From Sphingomonadales bacterium UBA6174 (GTDB lineage Bacteria > Pseudomonadota > Alphaproteobacteria > Sphingomonadales > Sphingomonadaceae), in contig DITW01000015.1 in the NCBI GenBank assembly GCA_002422945.1, forward strand, positions 275-12,634: 12,360 nt of DNA, read 5' to 3'. Both the position numbers and the translations under genes were made by a program. This document shows, one piece after another, positions 6,530 through 12,360 of the stretch (position 1 is its first letter; each line of letters starts with the position of its first letter). The notes beneath the pieces are model-generated. The model worked only from the letters and a program-made list of their open reading frames with translations, was not told the origin of the DNA and made no database searches.

Positions 6530-7926
6530 CCGATGGGGGTCGCCCGCTCGGCGATCCAGTCTTCCACCGCCTGAATATCATTCGGCAGGACGACATAGCG
6601 TTCCTCGCGTTCGAACAGGCCGGAAATGCGCGCGGGCAAAGGAGGCCGCTGGCCGGTGGCGCGCTCGACCGCATCGCGGAACTTGGCCGGATGGGCGGTG
6701 GCGAGCGTTACAATCGGCACCGAGGGATCGAGATCTGCCTCCCATGCCGCCTGCAAGCCGATCGCCGTGTGTGGATCGATGATCTCGCCCGAACGCGAAT
6801 AGGCCCGGCGCATCGCCAGCGCCATACCATCCGCATCGATGCGGGCACTGGAAAACAGCCCTGCTGCCTCAGCAATCATCGCAGGCGGAATTTGCATCGC
6901 CTTAGTCGCTTCAAAGCCCTTCATCGTCGCCGCCAGCGCCGTGCCATCGCGACCATGCAGGTCGAACAACAGCCGCTCGAAATTGCTCGACACCTGAATG
7001 TCCATGCTCGGTGCCGCTGTAGGCGAGACGCTACCGCAGGAATAATCACCAACCGACAAAGCGCGGTGGAGAATGTCGTTCACATTGGTGGCCACGATCA
7101 ACTTTGCTACCGGCAGCCCCATTTTCGCCGCGACATAGCCCGCGAAGACATCGCCGAAATTACCGGTCGGAACCGAATAAGCGATTTCACGATGCGGTGC
7201 GCCCAAACGCACGCCGCTATAGAAATAATAAACGATCTGCGCCATCAACCGCGCCCAGTTGATCGAATTCACCGCCGACAAACGGAAACGCCCCGCGAAC
7301 GATTGGTCTGCGAACATCGCCTTGACCATCGCCTGCGCGTCGTCAAAGCTGCCCTTGATCGCGATATTATGAACATTGGGCGCGAGCACCGTCGTCATCT
7401 GGCGACGCTGCACATCCGAGACTCTGCCCTCTGGGTGAATCATGAAGATATCGACCTTGGCACGGCCCGCCAGCGCATCAATCGCCGCCGAACCGGTATC
7501 GCCAGAGGTCGCGCCAACCACCGTCAGATGCGTATCGCGCGGTGCCAGAAAGCGTTCGAACAACAGGCCGAGCAATTGCAGCGCAACGTCCTTGAACGCC
7601 AGCGTCGGGCCGTGGAACAGCTCCAGCAACCATTGCGTCTCGTCGATCTGCTTGAGCGGCGTCACCGCATCATGCGAGAAACGGCCATATGCCTGGGTGC
7701 AAAGGTCACGCAGACTTGTTTCATCCAAGGCATCGCCGACAAAGGGCTTCATCACCCGCACGGCGGTTTCCACATAGGAAAGGCCGGACATCGCCGCGAT
7801 TTCGTCGCGGGTGAAGGTCGGCCAGCGTTCTGGCACATACAGCCCCCCATCGGCGGCAAGACCCGCTAAGGTGACGGCTTCAAAGTCGAGAACGGGGGAT
7901 GCCCCGCGAGTGGAGATATAGCGCAT
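6526..7926 (-). CDS. thrC: Threonine synthase
   Basis: This PLP enzyme converts O-phosphohomoserine and water to threonine and phosphate, the last step of threonine synthesis. The product of 466 residues opens with M-R-Y-I-S-T-R-G, the usual N-terminal pattern of the proteobacterial enzyme. The PLP-binding lysine is K112 in L-A-F-K-D, preceded by F-H-G-P-T; the G-A-T-S-G-D-T-G-S phosphate-cofactor loop and the P-T-G-N-F-G-D segment are present. Length matches the long (about 460-residue) bacterial class. I chose the ATG at 7926; the frame continues open upstream to 7989, but that would overlap surf1 and add unconserved residues. The gene starts 10 nt after the surf1 stop (7937-7939) and overlaps the peptidase gene by 4 nt. 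Its presence behind oxidase assembly genes is a synteny I recall from related sphingomonads rather than a functional link. Confidence 0.96.
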   Translation of the reverse strand: MRYISTRGASPVLDFEAVTLAGLAADGGLYVPERWPTFTRDEIAAMSGLSYVETAVRVMKPFVGDALDETSLRDLCTQAYGRFSHDAVTPLKQIDETQWLLELFHGPTLAFKDVALQLLGLLFERFLAPRDTHLTVVGATSGDTGSAAIDALAGRAKVDIFMIHPEGRVSDVQRRQMTTVLAPNVHNIAIKGSFDDAQAMVKAMFADQSFAGRFRLSAVNSINWARLMAQIVYYFYSGVRLGAPHREIAYSVPTGNFGDVFAGYVAAKMGLPVAKLIVATNVNDILHRALSVGDYSCGSVSPTAAPSMDIQVSSNFERLLFDLHGRDGTALAATMKGFEATKAMQIPPAMIAEAAGLFSSARIDADGMALAMRRAYSRSGEIIDPHTAIGLQAAWEADLDPSVPIVTLATAHPAKFRDAVERATGQRPPLPARISGLFEREERYVVLPNDIQAVEDWIAERATPIG

Positions 7927-7936
7927 GCTCGCGCGA

Positions 7937-8530
7937 TTAGCCTTGATTGGCGTCCGACGCAACCAGCCTGCGTCGTAGCGCGAGCGCATAAATGATCAAC
8001 GCTGCTGTCGCGAAGAAAAACCACTGGAAAGCATAGCCCAGATGATTGTTCGGAATGTTGCGAATATCCGGCTTCGCGCTCGGCTCCAGACCCGGTGCAG
8101 CGACATCGGAAACCAACGCAATACGGTGCTTTGGATCGGGACCGATCACCCCTGTTACCGGCCCACCAGCCCATTTGGGGTTATCCGGCTTACGCGACCA
8201 GCCGATGTCGATTGCCATCACTGCCGCATCGCCGCCGCCCGCGCGGCATTCCGCCACATGGCGATAGCCAGTTTCGCCCGCTTGATTAGAACCGGCACGC
8301 GCCATCATCCCCTCAACCGTCAGGCAAAGCCCGGCAGAGCGTCGAAACAGGCTGCTGTCATCTCTTGGATTCGCCGGATATGCAATCGGCGGCAATGTCA
8401 TCGCCTGTTCATAACGCGCGAGCAACGCCGCCTTTTCATCGGCGCGGCGCAATTGCCAAATGCCAAGGCCAATCATCACGGCCACGGCCGCAAGCACTAT
8501 CAGGGTCGGGAGTAACGGTATGCGTCGCAT
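7937..8530 (-). CDS. surf1: SURF1 family cytochrome oxidase biogenesis protein
   Basis: SURF1/Shy1 proteins help insert heme a into subunit I of aa3-type oxidases. The product has the two-helix layout of the family: a first membrane helix near residues 8-23 followed by G-I-W-Q-L-R-R, a soluble loop, and a second helix near 168-186 preceded by N-N-H-L-G-Y-A-F-Q-W, the hallmark end motif. At 197 residues it is short compared with the 230-250 I expect, and the central loop matches the family only loosely (I-D-I-G-W in place of the usual N-R-G-W-V). The start at 8530 has AAGG 8 nt upstream and places the helix at the N-terminus. An alternative ATG at 8584 overlaps the DUF983 stop as TGATG and would add 18 residues. 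It lies 53 nt after the DUF983 gene and 10 nt before thrC. Confidence 0.88.
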   Translation of the reverse strand: MRRIPLLPTLIVLAAVAVMIGLGIWQLRRADEKAALLARYEQAMTLPPIAYPANPRDDSSLFRRSAGLCLTVEGMMARAGSNQAGETGYRHVAECRAGGGDAAVMAIDIGWSRKPDNPKWAGGPVTGVIGPDPKHRIALVSDVAAPGLEPSAKPDIRNIPNNHLGYAFQWFFFATAALIIYALALRRRLVASDANQG

Positions 8531-8538
8531 GATCGATA

Positions 8539-8542
8539 CCTT
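8539..8542 (-). promoter_or_regulatory. Ribosome binding site for surf1
   Basis: AAGG on the minus strand lies 8 nt before the ATG at 8530 and is the main reason for preferring this start over the ATG at 8584. Confidence 0.55.
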
Positions 8543-8583
8543 GTAAAAATGGCTGACCAGCAGGCCAGCACCAAGATCGAGCA

Positions 8584-8964
8584 TCAATCCGGACGGACCA
8601 ACTGCCCTTCCCGCGCCTGATGCTGATATTCAAGGATCAATAATAGCGCCTTGCCGAACCGAAGGGAATAGACGACCCCGATCAGCGTCAACGGCACCCA
8701 TAATAACACATGCACCCACCAAGCGGGTTCAAATGCCAACTCAACCCAGATCGCCAGACCGGAGATAATCCCGCCGATGATGAGGATGAGGAATGCCGCC
8801 GGACCGTCGCCGACATTGAATTGGCTGAAATCAAAGTCGCAGGCGCGGCATCTGGGCGCGAATCCGACAATCGTATCGAATAATGTCGCCGCCCCACAAT
8901 GCGGACAGCGGCCCGCCGAGGCCGTAATCACGGCGCCGGACAGACCGCTGTCTTTATTGGTCAC
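8584..8964 (-). CDS. DUF983 membrane protein with an N-terminal zinc ribbon
   Basis: The function of this family is not established. With the GTG at 8964 as start the product has 126 residues: two cysteine pairs, C-P-H-C-G at 20-24 and C-R-A-C at 39-42, form a likely zinc ribbon; a G-D-G-P-A-A-F segment follows, then two membrane helices near 55-75 and 83-101. This order is the DUF983 signature. The gene sits between cox3 and surf1, as I recall for DUF983 genes in other alphaproteobacterial oxidase clusters, so a role in oxidase assembly is a reasonable inference. The start is uncertain: GTG at 8964 gives the expected short lead before the first cysteine pair and begins 20 nt after the cox3 stop, whereas an in-frame ATG at 9018 would overlap cox3 by 34 nt. 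Neither has a convincing ribosome binding site. Confidence 0.82.
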   Translation of the reverse strand: MTNKDSGLSGAVITASAGRCPHCGAATLFDTIVGFAPRCRACDFDFSQFNVGDGPAAFLILIIGGIISGLAIWVELAFEPAWWVHVLLWVPLTLIGVVYSLRFGKALLLILEYQHQAREGQLVRPD

Positions 8965-8984
8965 GTTATATGTACCGTTCAATC

Positions 8985-9848
8985 TTAACCGTGGAGTGGC
9001 GCGCCCCAGCTGCCCCATACATAGATGGTGGCGAACAGGAACAGCCAGACAACGTCAACGAAATGCCAATACCAAGCAGCCGCTTCGAAACCGAAATGTT
9101 GCTTCGGCGTGAAATGGCCCTTTTCGGCGCGGATCAGGCAGACGATCAGGAAGATCGTGCCGACGACCACATGGAAGCCGTGGAAACCGGTCGCCATGTA
9201 GAAGGCCGCGCTATAGTTCAGTCCCTTAAAGGCGAACGGTGCGTGGATATATTCATAAGCCTGGATCGAGCTGAAGAGCAGACCCAGCAAAATCGTGCAC
9301 CACAGACCCTTTTTCAGGCCATCGCGATCACCATGCAGTAGCGCGTGATGCGCCCAGGTAACGGTCGTGCCCGAGCAAAGCAGGATCAGCGTGTTGAGCA
9401 GCGGGAAAGCGAACGGATCGATCACTTCGATACCCTTAGGCGGGAAAACGGCGAGCGCAGCCGCGCCTTCCTGACCTGTCACGTTGGTAATCACGCCATC
9501 GGCGATCTGCAGCGGCACCGGGAACAGCGAGAAGTCGAAAAACGCCCAGAACCAGCCCAAAAAGAACATGACTTCCGAAGCGATGAACAAAATCATGCCG
9601 TAACGCAGGTGAAGCTGCACCACCGGGGTATGATCACCCGAATGTGCTTCTTTGACGACATCCGCCCACCAGCTGTAAAAAACAAACAGCAGCGACGCCA
9701 CGCCGACATAGAATACCGCCGAGCCATAAGGCTGAGCGTGCATCCACATGATCGCGCCAAACGCCAATGCCAATGCTGCCACAGAGCCGGCCAGCGGCCA
9801 GACGCTCGGCGGCAGGATGTGATAATCGTGAGTTTTGCCTCCGGCCAT
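8985..9848 (-). CDS. ctaE: Cytochrome c oxidase subunit III
   Basis: Subunit III (also called coxC or cox3) is the seven-helix core subunit of the aa3-type oxidase; it stabilises the catalytic centre and supports proton uptake. The 287-residue product begins H-D-Y-H-I-L-P-P-S-x-W-P, a typical family opening, and carries the conserved membrane glutamate E92 in A-S-E-V-M-F-F, the counterpart of the DCCD-reactive glutamate. The G-F-H-G-F-H-V-V-V-G segment and the W-Y-W-H-F-V-D-V-V-W-L end helix are also present. The start is well set by GAGGGG 8 nt upstream. It follows cox11 after 37 nt and precedes the DUF983 gene. All family landmarks are intact, so it should be functional. Confidence 0.97.
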   Translation of the reverse strand: MAGGKTHDYHILPPSVWPLAGSVAALALAFGAIMWMHAQPYGSAVFYVGVASLLFVFYSWWADVVKEAHSGDHTPVVQLHLRYGMILFIASEVMFFLGWFWAFFDFSLFPVPLQIADGVITNVTGQEGAAALAVFPPKGIEVIDPFAFPLLNTLILLCSGTTVTWAHHALLHGDRDGLKKGLWCTILLGLLFSSIQAYEYIHAPFAFKGLNYSAAFYMATGFHGFHVVVGTIFLIVCLIRAEKGHFTPKQHFGFEAAAWYWHFVDVVWLFLFATIYVWGSWGAPLHG

Positions 9849-9856
9849 TATCTATG

Positions 9857-9862
9857 CCCCTC
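9857..9862 (-). promoter_or_regulatory. Ribosome binding site for cox3
   Basis: GAGGGG on the minus strand ends 8 nt before the ATG at 9848. It is the clearest Shine-Dalgarno sequence in the oxidase cluster, in keeping with subunit III being needed in structural amounts. Confidence 0.75.
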
Positions 9863-9885
9863 GTAATATGTGATTCCCGAAGTCC

Positions 9886-10449
9886 TTAGCGACCTGTTGC
9901 GCTTTGGTCCACAGGGTAGAATGTGTAGGAAAGCGTGATTTCGCTGATATCTTTCGCATCCGGATCATCCATGATCTTCGGATCGACGAAATAGGTCACG
10001 GGCATCCGCACTTCCTGCCCGGGCTTCAGCGTCTGCTCGGTAAAGCAGAAACACTGTATCTTGCTGAAATATTTACCGGCCTGAATCGGCGTAACGTTAA
10101 AAGTCGCGCGACCAGTGATAGGTGCCGAAGACAGATTCTTCGCGGTGTAGATCGCGATCTTGCGCGCGCCGATGGCCGCATTGTCCGTGAATTTTTCCGG
10201 CACGAAATGCCATGGCATGCCCTCGGCGACATTGCTATCGAAACGGATCGACAAGATCTTGCCAACAGGCTTGGCAGGCAGAGCCGATTCCGCGACCCGC
10301 ATGGTCGTGCCGCCAAAGCCCGTCACCTGACAGAAAATGCGATAAATCGGCACCGCCGCAAAGCCGAGGCCGATCATAGCAATCGCGAGCAAAGCCGCAA
10401 GCGAGCCCGTCTTCGCATTACGTTGGGCGAGCGCAGTCACCTTAGCCAC
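9886..10449 (-). CDS. ctaG: Cytochrome c oxidase assembly protein CtaG/Cox11 (copper delivery)
   Basis: Cox11 is a membrane-anchored copper chaperone that inserts CuB into subunit I. The 187-residue product has one membrane helix near 17-35, then a periplasmic beta-sandwich domain with the copper-binding C-F-C-F motif (C133, C135) and the third conserved cysteine C40 in R-I-F-C-Q-V-T-G. The G-M-P-W-H-F and K-I-Q-C-F-C-F-T-E-Q stretches are family signatures. Translation appears to begin at GTG 10449, which overlaps the end of the preceding 42-codon gene by 8 nt; I see no in-frame ATG nearby, and the family start pattern (Q-R-N-A-K-T-G shortly after the start) fits. It is followed after 37 nt by cox3. 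Length and motifs are normal. Confidence 0.96.
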   Translation of the reverse strand: MAKVTALAQRNAKTGSLAALLAIAMIGLGFAAVPIYRIFCQVTGFGGTTMRVAESALPAKPVGKILSIRFDSNVAEGMPWHFVPEKFTDNAAIGARKIAIYTAKNLSSAPITGRATFNVTPIQAGKYFSKIQCFCFTEQTLKPGQEVRMPVTYFVDPKIMDDPDAKDISEITLSYTFYPVDQSATGR

Positions 10450-10570
10450 CCATTTTCGCGATAGTGATACCGAACGTCAGCAGGACCAATGCACCCAATG
10501 TCCATGCCATCACCTTGGCCCGCGCCAATTGGCGAGCGCGGACGGCGGCGGTATATTCCAATTCGTTCAT
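10442..10570 (-). CDS. 42-residue single-helix membrane protein between ctaB and cox11 (CoxF-like)
   Basis: This small gene encodes 42 residues: a charged, arginine-rich N-terminal part (R11, R13, R17, K19) followed by one hydrophobic helix at about 22-38 and a T-I-A-K-M-G-G end. It has good signals: ATG at 10570 overlapping the ctaB stop as ATGA, AAGG 7 nt upstream, and TAA at 10442-10444 overlapping the cox11 start by 8 nt. The position and the I-T-I-x-K-x-G ending recall the small CoxF-type proteins found between ctaB and ctaG in other alphaproteobacteria, which are poorly characterised. By position it may be a small accessory or assembly subunit of the oxidase with the N-terminus in the cytoplasm. 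Coding is well supported by the overlaps; the family name is from memory and function is inferred. Confidence 0.82.
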   Translation of the reverse strand: MNELEYTAAVRARQLARAKVMAWTLGALVLLTFGITIAKMGG

Positions 10571-11499
10571 TGCATCACCTTATCGACCACAAGAACCCCG
10601 AACAATATAAACTGATAGAGGATCGAGTAAAAGAACAACTGCTTTTCAGGCTTCATCCCATCGCCCTCTACCGGACGATGGATCAGCACGCGCCAAGCCA
10701 GCCAAATGAAGATCAGCGAGGTCGCAATCGCCGTGATCCCATATAGCGGGCCGGTCAAGTGCAATAGCCACGGCAGCACTGCCACCGCCACCATCGGCAA
10801 GGTATAGACGGCGATATGCTGGCGCGTCACCTTCTCGCCCGCGATCACCGGCAGCATCGGCACGCCCGCATTGGCATAATCCATCCGCACATAAAGAGAG
10901 AGCGCCCAGAAATGCGGCGGCGTCCACAAGAAGATCAAGGCGAACAGCAAGATCGGCATCACATCGAGCGACCCCGTTGCCGCGACCCAGCCGATCATCG
11001 GCGGAAAAGCCCCTGCTGCGCCGCCGATCACGATGTTCTGCGCGGTCCGACGCTTCAGCCAGACCGTGTAGATCATCACATAAAACAGGATCGAAATTGC
11101 GAGAATGAAGGCCGCGAACCAATTGGTCGCCACGCCCAGCAAAATAACGGAGAAGAACGACATGCCCACGCCGAAATGCAACGCCGACTGACGATCCATC
11201 CGCCCTGCAGGCAATGGCCGCTGCGCCGTGCGCTTCATCTTGGCGTCGATGTCCGACTCATACCATTGATTGAGCGCCGCTGCCGCCCCTGCCCCGAGCG
11301 CAATGCACAGCACGGCAGCAAAAGCGAGGACCGGATGAAGCGTGACAGGCGCAACCAGCAGTCCGCACAGCCCGGTAAACACTACCAATGTCATGACGCG
11401 CGGTTTCGTCAGCGCGATAAAATCGCGCCAGTCGGCAGGCATCGGTAATTCGCTTGAAGACGCCAAATTGCTTGAAGGTTCAGGTGACATGGTTTCCAT
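10567..11499 (-). CDS. ctaB: Protoheme IX farnesyltransferase (heme O synthase)
   Basis: CtaB/CyoE is a polytopic UbiA-family prenyltransferase that adds farnesyl to heme B, making heme O, the precursor of heme A for this oxidase. The product of 310 residues has the T-K-P-R-V-M opening of the first helix, the first aspartate-rich motif in L-N-Q-W-Y-E-S-D-I-D-A-K-M (N77, D83, D85) followed by R-T-A-Q-R-P-L-P-A-G-R, and a second one in R-M-D-Y-A-N-A-G-V-P-M-L-P. The membrane helices alternate as in the family. ATGs at 11499 and 11490 are both possible starts; the first has no ribosome binding site, and GGA lies 6 nt before the second, so the N-terminus is uncertain by three residues. The gene begins 16 nt after a terminator-like hairpin and ends in an ATGA overlap with the small gene. 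Confidence 0.96.
   Translation of the reverse strand: METMSPEPSSNLASSSELPMPADWRDFIALTKPRVMTLVVFTGLCGLLVAPVTLHPVLAFAAVLCIALGAGAAAALNQWYESDIDAKMKRTAQRPLPAGRMDRQSALHFGVGMSFFSVILLGVATNWFAAFILAISILFYVMIYTVWLKRRTAQNIVIGGAAGAFPPMIGWVAATGSLDVMPILLFALIFLWTPPHFWALSLYVRMDYANAGVPMLPVIAGEKVTRQHIAVYTLPMVAVAVLPWLLHLTGPLYGITAIATSLIFIWLAWRVLIHRPVEGDGMKPEKQLFFYSILYQFILFGVLVVDKVMQ
10578..10581 (-). promoter_or_regulatory. Ribosome binding site for the 42-codon gene
   Basis: AAGG on the minus strand inside the last codons of ctaB, 7 nt before the ATG at 10570. It is the main support that the small gene is translated. Confidence 0.65.
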
Positions 11500-11515
11500 C
11501 TAGCACGTCGGGATC

Positions 11516-11560
11516 AAAAAAACAGCGGGCCATCTTAACCCCTAGGTCAAGATGGCCCGC
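11516..11560 (-). terminator. Intrinsic terminator-like hairpin between ctaD and ctaB
   Basis: On the minus strand a 16-bp stem closes a TAGG loop. The outer 12 bp (GCGGGCCATCTT / AAGATGGCCCGC at 11525-11560) are perfect, and the inner four pairs (GACC / GGTT) include one G-T wobble. The stem is followed after two bases (TG) by a run of seven T. This is a textbook Rho-independent terminator for ctaD transcripts. It starts 26 nt after the ctaD stop and its T-run ends 16 nt before the ctaB start, so ctaB must be reached by read-through or have a promoter overlapping this site. Confidence 0.9.
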
Positions 11561-11586
11561 CAATGTTTTAGCCTGATTGACCGAGA

Positions 11587-12360
11587 TTAGTCGATCTTCG
11601 GCAGGGTTTCGAACTGGTGGAACGGCGGCGGGCTGGACAGGGTCCATTCCAGCGTGTTCGCACCTTCGCCCCAAGGATTGTCCGGCGCCTTTTTGCCAGC
11701 AAGCAGCGACCAGATCATGTTGATCAGGAAGATGCCCACGCCAACGGCCATGATGAAATAGCCCTTGGTGGCAATGCCGTTCCAGAATGCCTGCGCATCC
11801 GGATAATCCGGGTAACGACGCGGCATGCCCTGCAAACCGAGGAAGTGCATCGGGAAGAACATCACGTTCACGCCGATGAAGAACACCCAGAAGTGCAGAT
11901 GGCCAAGGAACTCATTGTACATGCGGCCCGACATTTTCGGGAACCAGTAATAGGTCCCGGCAAACAGACCGAACACAGCACCCAGCGACAGCACATAATG
12001 GAAATGCGCCACCACATAATAGGTGTCATGCATGATGTCATCGACGCCGCCATTGGCGAGCACGACACCGGTCACGCCACCGACGGTGAACATGAAGATG
12101 AAGCCCAACGCCCAGACCATCGGCACCTTGAACGAGAGCGAACCGCCCCACATCGTCGCGATCCACGAGAAGATCTTGATGCCGGTAGGCACCGCGATGA
12201 CCATGGTTGCGGCGGTGAAGTACATCTTGGTGTCGACCGACATGCCGGTCGTGTACATGTGGTGGGCCCAGACGATGAAGCCGACGGCGCCGATCGCCAC
12301 CATGGCGTAGACCATGGCGAGGTAGCCGAACACGGGCTTCTTCGAAAAGGTCGAGACGAT
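11587..12360 (-). CDS. ctaD: Cytochrome c oxidase subunit I, C-terminal part
   Basis: Subunit I (also coxA) of the heme-copper oxidase holds heme a, heme a3 and CuB and reduces oxygen to water while pumping protons. Only the last 257 residues are present; the frame stays open through the right edge, so the N-terminal half lies beyond it. In the part seen, the CuB histidine pair is H33-H34 of the fragment in V-W-A-H-H-M-Y; the K-channel lysine lies in P-T-G-I-K-I-F-S-W; and the heme a3 and heme a ligands are the two histidines of H-F-H-Y. The D-D-I-M-H-D-T-Y-Y-V-V segment and the final W-T-L-S-S-P-P-P-F-H sequence mark an aa3-type (A family) subunit I. It ends with TAA at 11587-11589, followed by the terminator hairpin and ctaB. 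Confidence 0.97.
   Translation of the reverse strand: MVSTFSKKPVFGYLAMVYAMVAIGAVGFIVWAHHMYTTGMSVDTKMYFTAATMVIAVPTGIKIFSWIATMWGGSLSFKVPMVWALGFIFMFTVGGVTGVVLANGGVDDIMHDTYYVVAHFHYVLSLGAVFGLFAGTYYWFPKMSGRMYNEFLGHLHFWVFFIGVNVMFFPMHFLGLQGMPRRYPDYPDAQAFWNGIATKGYFIMAVGVGIFLINMIWSLLAGKKAPDNPWGEGANTLEWTLSSPPPFHQFETLPKID

Noticed and set aside
6691..7869. A 392-codon open frame on the plus strand opposite thrC.
   Set aside because: It is an arginine- and histidine-rich translation typical of antisense frames in GC-rich DNA; thrC on the other strand has all its motifs.
1..12360. Search for a mobile element, prophage, CRISPR array, toxin-antitoxin pair or defence system.
   Set aside because: Nearly all the sequence is filled by housekeeping genes with family motifs; apart from small palindromic repeats nothing suggests an acquired system.

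Overview
The window looks like ordinary chromosomal backbone of an alphaproteobacterium, most likely a sphingomonad (Sphingomonadales). The basis is the GC-rich codon usage, the order of the cytochrome oxidase assembly genes, the cysD / cysN-cysC fusion / cysQ order, and two kinds of short palindromic repeat that I remember as abundant in sphingomonad genomes. The genus cannot be settled from the sequence alone. I see no phage, transposase, CRISPR, tRNA or rRNA.

Plus-strand half (1-4156). The 3' end of nadC (NAD synthesis) is followed by a sulfate activation block: cysD, a bifunctional cysN-cysC fusion and cysQ. CysD plus the CysN part make APS from sulfate and ATP. The CysC part phosphorylates APS to PAPS. 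CysQ probably removes the PAP released when PAPS is reduced. A paired-hairpin repeat sits between cysD and cysNC, right against the cysNC ribosome binding site. cysQ follows the cysNC stop within 2 nt.

Convergent junction (4157-4430). These 274 bases hold no gene but carry two unrelated palindromic repeats: a 72-bp element after cysQ and a paired-hairpin element before the end of the opposite-strand gene.

Minus-strand half (12360 down to 4431). Read in its own direction this is a long, tightly packed run: ctaD (aa3 oxidase subunit I, truncated by the window edge), a strong intrinsic terminator-like hairpin, ctaB (heme O synthase), an unusually small 42-aa membrane protein gene, cox11 (copper delivery), cox3 (subunit III), a DUF983 zinc-ribbon membrane protein, surf1, thrC (threonine synthase), an M16 zinc peptidase and a class I methyltransferase. 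Several junctions are 4-nt start/stop overlaps. The first seven genes build and mature cytochrome c oxidase; the last three are unrelated in chemistry but are coupled to the run by overlap or close spacing.

No clearly new system is visible. The items most worth a second look are the covarying hairpins of the repeat and its position at the cysNC start, the terminator-like hairpin 16 nt before ctaB inside the oxidase cluster, the 42-aa gene, and the mycobacterial-like CysQ.
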